From Oehlia diaphana (Eukaryota > Glomeromycota > Glomeromycetes > Glomerales > Glomeraceae): a stretch of DNA of 64,000 nucleotides. Under the pieces are notes generated by a model. That model was not told the DNA's origin and made no database searches. It saw only the letters and a list, made by a program, of their open reading frames with translations. The stretch covers positions 170,816 through 234,815 of the forward strand of contig QZLH01000014.1 in NCBI GenBank assembly GCA_003833135.1. The letters are read 5' to 3'. Below, one piece after another: positions 1-13,440 of the stretch; position 1 is the stretch's first letter; each line of letters opens with the position of its first letter. Made by a program: the position numbers and the translations under genes.

Positions 1-2059
1 GTGATTACATACACCTCAAATAAATTCACATATACTTAATAAAAAATTACGATTTTCTTTAAAAAGGTAATCATTTAAAATAAAAAATATTGGCTTTTGT
101 TATTAGCAATTGATTAACTAGAAACACTTTTTCTTAGAGTACTCATTCATAAATAATAGTAAGCATGAGCTATTAAGTTTATATGACTATATGCTTTGTT
201 AAGATTCCAATTTAGATAATATACATATATACTTGACTAAGAATACTTTAGATGTAAAAATGTATGCTTATACAGTATTGTTACTAACTTGTTTTTAGCA
301 AAATCTAAGTAAGATCTCAGGTAGTATATAACAAAAAAATTTATTACTAACTTGAATTAGCAAAATTTTTAACGTTCTCCATATTGGACATTAAAATTGC
401 TTACAGTTACTTTCTTAATAACATCCCGTAAAAATTTTATCCATTATATTTTCATAATTTTTATAAAAACTTCGTGAATCTTTTACACAATAATTTTCAG
501 GTTGTAAATTCTGTAATATTTATGTATAAAAATATAATATACCACATTTAGTGAAAAAACGTTATATAAAACAGGTGTAATGTACCAATTTTTGTTTTTT
601 GCCGAATTAGTTATAATAGCGACATAATTTAAGAGAAAAAGGAATTGCTGCTCAAAAGAGAGCATCCACACGTCTGCTGTGCCAAACGATTAAATAATTC
701 ATCAATCTTGCTATTGTATATCGACATCTATCAACAGGAATAATAGTCAGACAGATTGATGTCTCCTTTTTGGGTAAGGGTCTATTTTTATTGTCTTTCC
801 ATTATCTCCGAATAAGAGTTGACAAATTCTAGGCCAGTAATAAAAACAATGTTTATGTATAATTTATTCTTCAATATTTAAACCTAAGATTCTACTAATA
901 TTATGGATTATAAAAATAAAATAAATTTATATTCGTCTAAGAATTATCAGCATATACTTTTGTTCCTTATATAAAATTATAATAATTATTCAAATGAGAA
1001 TAAATGTTTATTTACTAAAATATCCTCTATTTCTTTTTTCATAAAAACATATATATATAAATACAATTCTCTGTTGTAAGCCGTGTATTTAAATTCATTT
1101 ACATAAATTAGATTATCTCGCAGATCACATATGGACATCAGATGGATAGGAAAATTCAGTGTATTGAATATCTTATCTTATCAAATAGACAATTTAGGAT
1201 ATATTTTTCAGTTTGCTGCAATCAAACATCTAAAAATTGCGCGATTTTAGGTAATGATGTCGAATTTATCAAAAGAATAAATCTGTCGGAATTAAAATGA
1301 CAATCTGTAGTGTAACAAATCTTATGTTGCATGCATCAGAATCATTTTCGTTTTGATTATTCAGAATTTAGGCACAATGGAAGATATCCGGAAAAATAAA
1401 TTATAAACAGCTGATTATTTCCCATATTTAAATTATCCGAAATATGTATATTAATGGTAAGTTGCGTATTGACTTTCTTACAAAGAATTAATTATCTTCT
1501 AATCACTAATGTAATTATTTATAGCAATAAAAATTTTCAGCATTTTCAAACTAGGTGACTCAAGGATGTACTAATATGTTACGACAATAGATTCAAGTTC
1601 CTACCAAAATCCCAATTAAGAATATAGTGCTCATCGTAACGGAACGGAACGAAAGCAGGCTATTGACCATCAACTGAATTAAACATAAAAATACCACCCT
1701 CCAATTATCGAGTATCTCCTGCTGTGGATTTAAAATTTTGTTATGATCAATTATTTACTGTATATTTAAATAGAAATTGGGTAGTTTAAATTATATATAA
1801 TTTAATAGAATTAAATAAATAACTGTATAGCGGATCACAGTATATTCCATAAGACCAAGAAATTTCCTTAATAAAATATTGCTAGTACATGAAATATTTT
1901 AATACTTGACCTTTTCGCAATTTACTATGAATTTACATTCCTGAAAAGTAAGAATTCTCTCTCCTTACCAAATTGGTTCCACTGCACCAATTTTTCTTTC
2001 TACTACTTGAATTCATCATTTCTTCTCTCTTCTTTCTTTTCTTTGGAATATGCCAAAAA
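1..2059. other. intergenic, no gene recognised
   Basis: AT-rich sequence with only short accidental open frames on both strands. I see no splice-site-bounded coding segment, RNA gene or clear mobile element. The last part runs into the first unit of the 703-bp array. Confidence 0.6.
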
Positions 2060-4169
2060 TCTTTATTAAAAAATTCAGGAATCTTTTCAGAATCATCTAT
2101 AATTTTTAACTTCACCCTTTTAATGAACAAAAAAAAACATGTTAATAATACATGTGACATGCCGACCAATTTCAGTTTCATGTCTTGGAAGGATGAAAAG
2201 CGTCTTTAGCAACTAATGATGATAATCAGTTCTTAGTTAAAAAAAAAGCTTCACATCCACGAAAAAGGATAACATTCAGACCATTTTTAACATCTATTTT
2301 ATCCTAGTTGTTACCATTGCCAAAGATGCAGTTGCAGTTTAGTATGAAGTAGGACAATATTAAGTTAACATCAACTAAAATTACCAAGATTGTCTGGTAC
2401 GAGCGTTACCAACAGGTGTTAGCAAGGAACGGAGTAAGCGAATACTAGCAAAGTCATCAGTTGATGTTGCTAGAATTGACTAATTGCGAGCGTTGCTAGG
2501 ACCGGTATAGTAAGACACGAAATAGACGAATGCTAGGAAGTCATTAACTGATATTTTTAAGATTGCCTAGTTGATACGTCACCAGAACTGATTTCAGCAA
2601 GGAACGAAGTAGGTTAAACCAGAAACTACTATAGGTTGAGTGTTGAAGGCCTAGTTTCGCCAGACATGGTATAGAACGTGAAGGACTTACATTTTGAGTT
2701 TATACGGTTTTTGTCCATAAGCTTTCCCCAAAAGCTAACTACTTTCAAGTTGTATTCACATAACTTTATTAAAAAATTTAGGAATCTTTTCAGAATTATT
2801 TATAATCTTTAACTTCACCCTTTTAATGAATAAAAAAAACATGTTAATAATACATGTGGCATGCCGACCCAGTTTCAGTTTCATGCCTTGGAAGGATGAA
2901 AAGCGTCTTTAGCAACTAAGGATGATAATCAGTTCTTAGTTAAAAAAAAAGCTTCACATCCACGAAAAAGGATAACATTCAAACCATTTTTAGCATCTAT
3001 TTTATCCTGGTTGTTACCATAGCCAAAGATGCAGTTGCAGTTAGTATGAAGTAGGATAATATTAAAGAAAACATCAACTAATATTACCAAGATTGTCTGG
3101 TACGAGCGTTACCAACAGGTGTTAGCAAGGAACGGAGTAAGCGAATACTAGCAAAGTCATCAGTTGACGTTGCTAGGATTGACTAATTGCGAGCGTTGCT
3201 AGGACCGGTATAGTAAGACACGAAATAGACGAATGCTAGGAAGTCATTAATTGATATTTCTAAGATTGCCTAGTTGATACGTTACCAGAACTGATTTCAG
3301 CAAGGAACGAAGTAGGTTAAACCAGAAACTATAGGTTGAGTATTGAAGGCTTAGTTTCGCCAGACATGGTATAGAACGTGAAGGACTTACATTTTGAGTT
3401 TATACGGTTTTTGTCCATAAGCTTTCCCCAAAAGCTAACTACGTACTTTCAAGTTGTGTTCACATAACTTTATTAAAAAATTTAGGAATATTTTCAGAAT
3501 CATCTATAATCTTTAACGTCACCCTTTTAATGAATAAAAAAAACATGTTAATAATACATGTGACATGCCGACCAGTTTGAGTTTCATGTCTTGGAAGGAT
3601 GAAAAGCATCTTTAGCAACTAAGGATGATAATCAGTTCTTAGTTAAAAAAAAAAAGCTTCACATCCACGAAAAAGGATAACATTCAAACCATTTTTAGCA
3701 TCTATTTTATCCTAGTTGTTACCATTGCCAAAGATGCAGTTGCAGTTTAGTATGAAGTAGGACAATATTAAGTTAACATCAACTAATATTACCAAGATTG
3801 TCTGGTACGAGCGTTACCAACAGGTGTTAGCAAGGAACGGAGTAAGCGAATACCAGCAAAGTCATCAGTTGATGTTGCTAGAATTGACTAATTGCGAGCG
3901 TTGCTAGAACCGGTATAGTAAGACACGAAATAGACGAATGCTAGGAAGTCATTAACTGATATTTCTAAGATTGCCTAGTTGATACGTACCAGACTGATGT
4001 CAGCAAGGAACGAAGTAGGTTAAACCAGAAACTATAGGTTGAGTGTTGAAGGCCTAGTTTCGCCAGACATGGTATAGAACGTGAAGGACTTACATTTTGA
4101 GTTTATACGGTTTTTGTCCATAAGCTTTCCCCAAAAGCTACTAACTACTTTCAAGTTGTGTTCACATAA
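2060..4169. repeat. Tandem array of three 703-bp direct repeats
   Basis: The landmark GGATGAAAAGC occurs at 2191, 2894 and 3597, exactly 703 bp apart, and sequence similarity runs from about 2060 to 4169, which is three full units. The units differ by scattered point changes and small indels. Each unit is less AT-rich than its surroundings and contains a degenerate internal repeat of about 85-90 bp, seen as three successive versions of GATTG-CT-GT followed by GCAAGGAACGRAGTA-like blocks. I see no conserved open frame, so this looks like non-coding satellite or a tandemly duplicated element. Confidence 0.9.
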
Positions 4170-4770
4170 TGATAGCTGACAATTTATATACACAAAAAAG
4201 TACGTTCCTTTATATTTAGTATATTGTCAAAGATCAAACATACCATACATCAAAAAAAAAAAACGTTATTTATATATATTGTCAAAGATCATACTATACC
4301 TTTATATCCTGCTAGCAGAATTTTCAATTTTGTGAGAATGAAAGATGAAAATTGGAAGAGAGTATTTATATTAATTTGAATCTAAATAGGTCAATTTCGC
4401 GTGAAACGCGTACTAAGTTAATTACGTAATAATAATAAATCCAGATAATGACGTATGAAAATATCATATTTATCGTGACTCATTAGTCAGATTTATAAAT
4501 TTTCAGCTGAGTAGGCTGAGTAAAATTCGAGGCGCAGCGTACATCGTTTTAAATTTCCGAATGTAGATAGGCGCGATATTTTTATTTTATATATAACAGG
4601 ATAAAATCGCATAGGTTGCGCACAAAACCACAAAACTTTTAGTTTAAATTTTATTTTTTTCATCGGTAAAAAAGGAAAAGTAAACTAATACTTTAAATAC
4701 ATCACCATTATTATATATATATATTTATATATAAAAAAGATAAAAAAGAACTACTAGATAAAAGTTCCTA
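4170..4770. other. intergenic, 3' flank of the channel-like gene
   Basis: AT-rich spacer between the 703-bp array and the stop codon of the minus-strand channel-like gene. No gene or repeat with clear boundaries was recognised; a short TA microsatellite lies near 4711-4735. Confidence 0.5.
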
Positions 4771-7700
4771 TTATTTCTTACTTAATAACACTAATAATTT
4801 ATCAAATTTTTCATTTAATTTATGAACCTCATTTTCAAGAAATAATTGCCTATCAGATATTTTCTCAATTAATTCATTAATATTTTCAGAAAATTCCGAA
4901 TCATTTGAAGTAGTATCATCATCGATTGTTATCCAATTTTTTATATTATCTCTATTTACAGTATAAAAAATATGTCTATTATAAGTTGAATTAAAAGTTG
5001 TTAAATGATAAAACCTAAAATTAAAAGAAGATTCTGTACTTAAATAGAAATACGATCCAAAATTACGAAGATAATAATAATTTTGATATTGACTTTGTAT
5101 AATGTAATCAGTTTTTGATTTAAGAGATGCTATTACACTATAATTCCTTGCTGTAGAAATATCTTCACTATTAAAAAAAAAAAAATGTTATGTTAATAAT
5201 TGATAATTCAAACCACATATAAAATAATAATTCAATAAAGTACATACGCCATTAATGCCACAAATATATTTTGCATAATAATAACAATAAAAAAACTTGC
5301 TAATAGAGCTAATATTTTAATAGGAATATAATCCCAATTCTTAACATCATCCCAATTTCCAAATAACCAAAGATAAACCATTTCCAATGTTTCAAAAAAA
5401 TTAGGGAAATCAATTTTTTGTTGTATTGTTATATTTGAGAATTGATATTCATCACTTTGTGGTTTAATCCCTAATATTGCAGCATTACTAAATATTATAA
5501 ACCTAAATAATTAATAAAGTATTTATTTAGTATAAATAATAACACAATAACACATAAATAAATAAACATATATATAATTATATAATAATATTCTTACATT
5601 GAGAAGCCAAAACCAAAAACCATTATCATCATTGTAAGAAAATATGGAATAACCTTTGATATCAAGAAGGTTATAATAAAAATATATTCTCCAACAACTT
5701 TAATATATATAATATAATAAATGTTAGTAAAAATAAATAAATAAAATTTTTTTGTCATAATGATAAGGATAATAAGGCCAATTTTTCGTTTACTCATCCT
5801 TGCGTAGTTAGAAAAATTATATACTGTATAATATAGGCCAGAAATATAAATTTTGGCCGAAATTATAAATAAAAATTACGATATGTTAAAATTACCTGGA
5901 ATTATTCTTAAAAACAAAAACTATATCAAAAATATTATTAGTCATGATACAAAAAATATAATGAAATTATATTAATAAAATATACTTACAAATTCTACCC
6001 ATAAAGTTAACATTGTAAATGTAACCAAAATCACGACTATGTTTAAATCACTAAACTCATCAAATAAATATAATGTTATTATTAACAAAGCATAATTGAA
6101 CGAATGAAAAATATAATAAAAAAATGTTCTTTTTGTCTCTGAACCCATAAAATTAAAAAATGTTCTTTTTGTCTCTGAACCCATAAAATTAAAAAATTTT
6201 AAACTTTGTAAAGATGCAAGGGTACCACCAATTTTAGAATGTTTAGAAATGTTTCTGTATATAGGATAAAAAGAAAAAAGTAACAAATGTACATTAATAC
6301 CAATAAAATATATGACATATAATATTAATTTAGGTAAAGTTATTCTAAAAATATGAGTATTCCAATAAAAATTTATAATAGTTTCGATTGTAGAATTGTT
6401 ATAAATTAAATTTGAATTCCTTTCTGACATCAGATCAAAAAAAGGACTACAAACAATTTGCTTAATTCCACCTATTTCTGCAAATTTGTTAAAATCTGGT
6501 AAAGGTATCATACGTATTTTAATATTATCATTTAAATAATCATTAGAATGTTCTGAATCTTTGAGAGAAAAGGATTGATTTTGATATTCTTTTTTCGTTA
6601 ATGAAGGTAATCGTGTGTCTACAATAAATATATTATAAGATGGATTTGTTGCCAAGATTGATTTAATTCTGGATTTTTTCAAATGCATTTGTTTTTGAGA
6701 AAACACTGGTTTTTTAAATAATTTAATTACATATTCAGGAAGTTTTTTATTTAGTTCTGGTAATGCTCGAGTTAAAGTAATCATCCATCCTGTATTTTCT
6801 ATAGCATTACATGAATAATAATTTGTAATTTGTTGAATAACTTCAATATTATTTTCTTTTAATGCAATTAATAATTCATGATTTGATCTAATATTCCCAT
6901 TCCAATCATAAAGTTGCGGAATATGTAATTTCTGATTACATTTAGCATTCTTTTTACTAGTTTCTTCGGTTGAATTAAGAATGAATTTAATAATATCATT
7001 TGATTGGTTGTAAATTAGATTTTCCATTAAATTATATCTAACATCCAATAACCTCCAAAGATTTGGTTTCTTAATAATAATATTATAAATAATTTTTTTC
7101 GTTTTTTCAAGAAATTCATCGATTTTAAGTTTATATGATATATTTGTTAACTTTAACTTGGAAAAAAAGATCAAACTATTATAGGCACCAATTGCGTGAT
7201 CTTTTGTAAAAAATTCGTTATTGACAAGTTTGCTAATTTGTAATTCATGTTCAACATCAATACATCTGAATTTTGAAGTAATATTCCCATTATCATCTTG
7301 TGATATATCTAATAATTCAATATATTGTGTTGATATTTTGTTAGATAAATTATAATTATCAATATTATAATCGGACCAAATATAAATCAATTCATCATTT
7401 TCCCAAATTTGAATCGTATAAAATCCATATGAAATTCTTAATGTTTTACTATAATCAAGCCAATAAGATATCTGATAATGATCCGAATCAAGCCATGATT
7501 CAATATCAAAAATATTATTATCCATTATTATTTTTTCACGTTTATTATAATTTCTAGTAATACTTTCCGATAATTTTAATAATTCTTGTCGAATTTCGTC
7601 ATTATTTTTTATTTCAAATTCTTTTAGATTCTTTTCATTAAGTAATTGAATTTTACCAGAATTATTAATAAAAGCTATAATACCAAATAAATCTAATATT

Positions 7701-9136
7701 TGAACTTTTTCATTGGTTGAATATATTTTTTCAGAATCTTCAAAAATATTCCAAATGATTAAGATCTTATCCTCCTTATCCTCCTTCTTTAACAACAATA
7801 ACAATTTATTATTATCATTAAAGAATGTCATATAAATTATTTTTTTACTAGTACTAGTAAATTTTTTATTCACAATATTCAAACTATTTTCATTCAAATA
7901 TAATGCTATTGAATCGTTATTAATCGTAACTGCCAATAATTTTGCATTCTTTGAAATTGCAAAAATATTATTTGTTAATTTTGTTTGAAAATCGGAATGA
8001 TGATATAACATATCAATATTCTTACTTAATAAATTATACATTTCAATATTATTTTCTTCGTTAAGAATAATTAATTTTCCGCAAATGACACAATTTTTAA
8101 TGAAATTTAATTGTTCCTCTTCATTCAAAATTTCAAGATTTTTAATAAAATCGCTAGGATATCCAAATATTTCATAAAATTTCTTCTCTTCTTTATCATA
8201 AGATTCTGATTGTTCATGATAATTAATTATATGCTTTTTAAATTGTTTATTAAATGTTCTAGGATAATATAAATCTTGATATATAAAAAGAGGTTTATCA
8301 ATTTTTCCATCAAAACATATTTCATAATATCTAGCATATTTTGATTTTGATTTCCTCTTATCATTATCCATATAAGATGGTTTCTCTATTATATATATTG
8401 GTTTCCAATATTTTTCATAAACATTCACATTTTTTAATTTTAATCTTCTTTTTGATGAAGTGTAATTATTACTATAAAGATTTGTTAAATCATCAATATC
8501 TGATTTATTATCAATACATAATCCTCTTACAATTCCTAAATGATTTGAAATTAATATCATGTTTCCTTGAAAAAATTGTAAAAATCCATAAAAATTTTTG
8601 ATCTTGTGCCAAACTTTATTCCCTGATGTTGATACGATTCGAGTAGAATTTATTTGAATCGAATTTAATATTTTCATGGCTATATTATTTATATTATTCT
8701 CATCAGAAATTTCCTTAATTGTGTCATTATTAAGAGCAGTTTTCTCATTAGAATATTTTGAATCATACTTAGTTGACTTTTGTTGCATATTAATTTCATT
8801 TATTTCATTTTCATTTTTATTATTGGTTATTATATCAATTTCTTTGGAGCTATCATTATTCGTTCTAATAAACTTAAAACAAGAAAGTGCAATCAATGTA
8901 TTTCCATCAGAATCTGCATCCGAAATAGCTAAAGACCAATTGATCACTTCTGTTTTAATTCCAATATCTTTTCGTAATTCACATTCAAAATTAGTGGGAA
9001 TCGCTATCATATCTTGAGTAAACCGCCAGGTTTTTAAAATATGTGAAACATAATCGAAAATTACGATCTCTTTACCGAATGGACTTATAGCTATATTATA
9101 GCGTTGTTTTACGTTGTTACCACTTGTTGAAGCCAT
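4771..9136 (-). CDS. WD-like / TRP-type ion transport protein, paralogue 1 (5 exons)
   Basis: Predicted membrane cation channel with a large cytoplasmic N-terminus; about 1307 residues. Exons on the minus strand: 9136-5990, 5920-5896 (only 25 nt), 5697-5598, 5502-5248 and 5167-4771. All introns are GT-AG and the phases close exactly (3924 nt). Residues 1-600 hold WD/beta-propeller-like stretches such as YNIAISPFGKEIVIFD and AISDADSDGNTLIALSCFKF. Residues about 690-900 are helical and ankyrin-like. Transmembrane segments start near residue 930. After the micro-exon come VVGEYIFIITFLI, a pore-loop candidate FETLEMVYLWLFGNWDDV, and an S6-like segment ending NIFVALMA, which resembles the NxLIALM end of S6 in TRP channels. 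The tail is predicted coiled coil (NELIEKI..LFLENEVHKLNEKFDKLL). The exon structure matches the paralogue at 13441-17300. The ion-channel role is inferred from this topology; selectivity cannot be read. Confidence 0.85.
6125..6196 (-). repeat. 36-bp in-frame tandem duplication in the channel gene
   Basis: Two identical 36-bp copies encode FFNFMGSETKRT twice in the loop between the first and second predicted membrane segments. The paralogue at 13441-17300 has no such duplication, and the copies are identical, so it is probably recent. Confidence 0.9.
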
Positions 9137-10192
9137 ATACTATATAATACTGCGCCTCAAAATTCTTAAGAAAAGTAAAAGGGAAATAATTTTTTTTTTT
9201 TTTTTTAAAAAAAAAAAACGTTGTTAAATATTTTAGGAAATTAATTTAAGTCTATTTATTGTTTATGGTAAATTAGTTAGTATATAATATAGATCACGAG
9301 ATGAACGTCATGATGCCTTTAAAAATTAACTTGATTTGGAATCTTGTACCTTATGACTAATTAATTTTGGTCAAATACGAAAGCTATTTTTAACTGCGCT
9401 GCTTATTAAAATAGGAATAGATTGCGGCCAAAATTATCCTACAATATCTTGTGTAAATATTGCGGTTTTTCGATGGTCAATTATATTTGTGTTCTGATCA
9501 CTTTTTTAATACAGTAGAAATCGAAACCCACTGCTAGCAAATATACGAAACAAATATTTTAGAACAAATAACATTTATAGTTTATATGTTCACATGATCA
9601 CTTTTCGTAATAATTCCGCAGCTGGTATTTATCTAGTCAAGAATATTAGCACATTATTAATCATAGAAAGATGTAACAGCTCATTGAATTCAGCATATAG
9701 CATAATAAGACGTATTGAATAGTAATAATTTGTCTCTAGCATTAATAGATGAACAGAACATTTACAGTATATTAAGAAATTGCCATATTTGTAGTTTCCG
9801 ATGACAAGAGAAAGTTTTTACCAGAATTATCCGGTCAATACTAATTCTACCAGCATAACAACATACCACATTAGGACTAGTTACTCATAGGCCATAGCCA
9901 TGTATTACCTTTTCGGGAAAGATCATGTGAGATAGGACTCATTTATCAATCATCTATCTTTATCTAATTCAGAAAGGGGTTTTTTCTCCAAGTTTATTTC
10001 TTTAATAATATGATTCTTTTAATTCTTTAATTAATTATTTTCAAAATATATTATTATATATTTGATGAAAACGATCATTTATCACAAAAAAAATTCTTCA
10101 AATTAAAAAAGCTAACAGATTCGAATTCATATTTTATTGAAAGTCATAATCTAAGCCCCAGCTATTTTGTCATAAGCTATAACTTATAAAAA
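9137..10192. promoter_or_regulatory. Divergent intergenic region between channel and transporter genes
   Basis: The minus-strand channel gene and the plus-strand transporter diverge from this 1.06-kb spacer, so it should carry both promoters. The clearest element is a self-complementary tract of 17 T followed by 12 A at 9190-9218, about 54-82 bp upstream of the channel ATG. Such poly(dA:dT) tracts typically exclude nucleosomes in fungal promoters; that role here is inferred. No other gene was seen. Confidence 0.5.
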
Positions 10193-12748
10193 ATGAGTAA
10201 ACTGAATTTAAATGTATGTACGTAAATTCTTTCTCTTATCTTAAAGAAAAAATTAAATCCAACACAAACTCTATTTGTGATGATTTTTTTTTTAATAATT
10301 GATGTTGAATTTTTTTTAGCTGGATACCTCTTATCAGCCGCTTATGGAAGAAGAGGAAGAATTAGAACAATCAAGTAATGCTTCCTCTCCAAGGCAAATT
10401 TCTTCACGAGATTTTGAACATGCCGAACAAATATCAAAAGATGAAGATACAGCAGGTGTTGCTTTATACGTTTATTTCATTGCTGTAGTCGTTGCTATAG
10501 GTGGATTCTTGTTTGGGTAGTTAAATTTTTCTTCTTTTAAAAAATGATATTAATGTTTAATGAGATCAACTAAACTACTACTTTTTTTTTTAGATACGAT
10601 ACTGGAGTTATAAGTAGTGCTATGTTACTGCTTGAACAAGATTTCACCATGACTGCGTTACAAAAGGGAATAGTAGTTGGCGGTAAGTAACGTGTTTTAT
10701 TAACCAAATATTGATATATCAATAAATTTTTTACTTGCAATATTCTTAAATTAATTTTTAAATAAATTTGACAGCCACAACGTTAGGAGCTGTATTTGGC
10801 GGAGCTGTAGCTGGTAAATTAATTATTGATTGAACTTTAATTATCGAATTCAAAAATTTACCCCAATTGATTTACTAGGATATTTATCGGACTGGGTCGG
10901 AAGATGGGTAACGTCAATATTTTCAGCATTAATATTTTTAGGTGGTGCAATAATATTATCAATAGCAAATACGTATTCGTTATTAGTTACTGGAAGGTTG
11001 ATAATTGGCGTAGGAGTAGGATTAGCTTCGATGGTAGTTCCCATTTATATCAGTGAAATTTCTCCAAGAAAATATAGGGGAAGATTGGTAACATTGAATG
11101 TATTATTCATTACTGGTGGGCAAGTTATCGCTTATCTCATAGGAATTGTTTTTGTAGAGTTTGGAGGGTGGAGATGGATGTTTGGTATCTCTGGAATTCC
11201 TCCTTTAATTCAATTATTCAGTAAGTATTTTTTTTTAGAATTTAAAAGAATCTAAAAACATTCTAATTTCGCCGAATTCGTTATTACATATTATAGTTAT
11301 GCCAATTGTACCTGAAAGTCCTAGATTCCTTATCAAAAAAGGGAAACATGAAGAAGCGAAAAGTGTTTTAAAAAAAGTATATCCAGACTCTTCACATGAT
11401 TTTATAAATAAAGGTAATTCATACATAAAAAGAGCCTATTTTTAATTGCTAGGTAGGAATGGAGTGGTGTTTTTTTTTCTAATTAAATCTTAATTCTCTC
11501 TGTTATATCATAGAAATTAATATAATTTATGAGACAATAGCGGAAGATGAAGCAGGATCATATAAACAATTATTTCATTATCCAAATTTAAAACCACTCA
11601 TAATTGCATGTGGACTACAAACTATTCAACAAGTTTCTGGATTTGATACTGCAATGTATTATGGTGTAAGTTTTGATAACAAGTTTAAATATTTAATGAG
11701 AGAAGTATACTGATTTTACTTTATAATTTAGGGAACCATAATGAAAATGGCCGGATTCGTTAATATTAGAGATGCTATTGTCTTTTCACTTGTGGTTTCC
11801 CTGACTAATTTCCTTATGACAGGTAATACATAATTACGTTATTTTGTAACCTCTTTGTTAATAAATTAATTTCTCCTTGACTTTCTTGATTTTCTCTCAT
11901 TAACACTTTAGGAGTTGCATTATATATAATCGACGGAGTGGGTCGACGTAAAATACTTCTATATACAGTAATAGCTACAATGTTGGGATTACTTTTATTA
12001 GGTTTAGGATTTTATTTCACAACAGGATTCACACCCAAACAACCAAATTGCATAGATTATGGAAACAAATGTGGTGCATGCTTATTAGATGATAGGTGTG
12101 GATTTTCTAAACGTGATGGCGGGACTTGTTTACCCAGAAACACTAAAAATACAGCAACTAGCATTGGTAAAATTAATTTCTTTTCACCACTAAATGGAAA
12201 TAAACAAGAGAATGATAATTCTACCGATGAAGGATTTTATGAGAATTGTCCATCTTTGAAGCCCATTTATACTTGGTTTACTTTAGTTAGTCTGATCATT
12301 TATGTCATGGGTGAGTGCATAATTTAGTAATTTTAAGTTATTGTTCGTAAAACGTTTGAGAGTGAAACTAAGCAGTTCTATTTTGAATTTAGCTTATGCT
12401 TTGGGATTAGGGCATGCGCCTTGGTTAGTACAGAGTGAAATATTCCCATTAAATGTACGCGGTAGAGCATCAGGAATAGGAACAGGTATGTTTACCCGAG
12501 TATATATATATATATATTGCCCTACATTAAATATTTACTAAAATAAATTATTTTAAATTCCTGTAGCAACGAATTGGTTATTTAATTTATTAATTACAGT
12601 ATCTTTCCTTCCGTTGACCGAAATAATAACTACAACGGGAACATTTTGGTTATACGCTATATTTATGATTTTTAGTTGGTTTTTTATTTATTTTATGGTA
12701 CCTGAGACTGCTGGGTTATCTCTTGAAGAAATTCAAGGGTTATTCTAA
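10193..12748 (+). CDS. MFS sugar/inositol transporter, HMIT-like (11 exons)
   Basis: Predicted 12-TM major facilitator of the sugar porter family, 573 residues. Exons: 10193-10213, 10320-10516, 10594-10682, 10775-10813, 10879-11220, 11297-11413, 11514-11665, 11732-11822, 11912-12310, 12393-12485 and 12567-12748. All introns are GT-AG and phases close to a single frame (1722 nt). Family motifs seen: GGFLFGYDTGVISSAML in TM1, SDWVGRW, GRLIIGVGVG followed by PIYISEISPRKYRG, GGWRWM, PESPRFL, QQVSGFDTAMYYG, IDGVGRRK and VPETAGLSLEEI. Between TM9 and TM10 is a large loop with cysteines at about residues 396, 403, 406, 412 and 422 (CGACLLDDRCGF), as in animal proton/myo-inositol cotransporters (SLC2A13/HMIT). 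Myo-inositol is therefore a likely substrate, but a hexose cannot be excluded. The 21-nt first exon (MSKLNLN) was chosen because its ATG is followed in phase by a good donor (GTATGT). Confidence 0.9.
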
Positions 12749-13440
12749 TGAGACGTTTGTTGATCAAAGGTCCTAAAGCATTACTTATTACTCTTTAGTA
12801 TATTATGGTATGCAATAGTAAAGTTTATTTAATTTAATTAGTTTAATTTGATATATTATGAATTTTCCTGGCCAAAATTCATCATAAAAAATTTAGTCAC
12901 AAAAACATCTAGTAAAGATGAGACGTTGCAAGGCGTGATGAAAGGTGATGTTATATTAGAAACCATCACTATTTCCTGTCCTATACTGTTATGATATATA
13001 GAAATATGGAATGTAATGCGATCTTATAATAATAAAACATTTTTAAATTAATATATATACACATTTAATGTTTATGTTTATTTTATTCAAAATCAAGCTC
13101 GAGTGTAGGGATATTTAAGGAGGCGTAATAGTGAAATAGTGTTCAAACATTCGTATTAGTGTAATGTGCCAACGAATTTGAGATCCAAAACAGCAACTTC
13201 GCTATATTGATATCTGTATTCACAATTATCTTTGGCAGGGCGCAGGCGTTGAAAAGTAACACCTTCGATTCAATGATATTTCAGATGTTCACAAGAAGTC
13301 ATTTGACATAACCTTTACGGTCATCAGATTTCCATGTATGAAAATTAAGAAATATAATTCATAAATTATTAATATTGTTTATTTATTATATTCAAATAAT
13401 TATAAGTTGATTCATTACCAAGGAGAAAAATACAACAGAT
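12749..13440. other. Convergent 3' intergenic spacer
   Basis: Spacer between the stop codons of the convergent transporter and second channel gene. It should hold both polyadenylation regions; AATAAAAC lies near 13030. No gene was recognised. Confidence 0.5.

Noticed and set aside
483..671. 62-codon minus-strand frame in the left spacer
   Set aside because: Low-complexity, hydrophobic/aromatic AT-driven composition; no splice sites or recognised motif.
1933..2209. Overlapping 82- and 78-codon frames on both strands
   Set aside because: They overlap each other, are not kept in the second and third 703-bp units, and show no domain.
5896..5920. An 11-nt micro-exon (AATAATTCCAG) in the first channel gene
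   Set aside because: It breaks the phase of the next exon and in the paralogue would introduce a stop; the 25-nt exon fits phase and is conserved in both genes.
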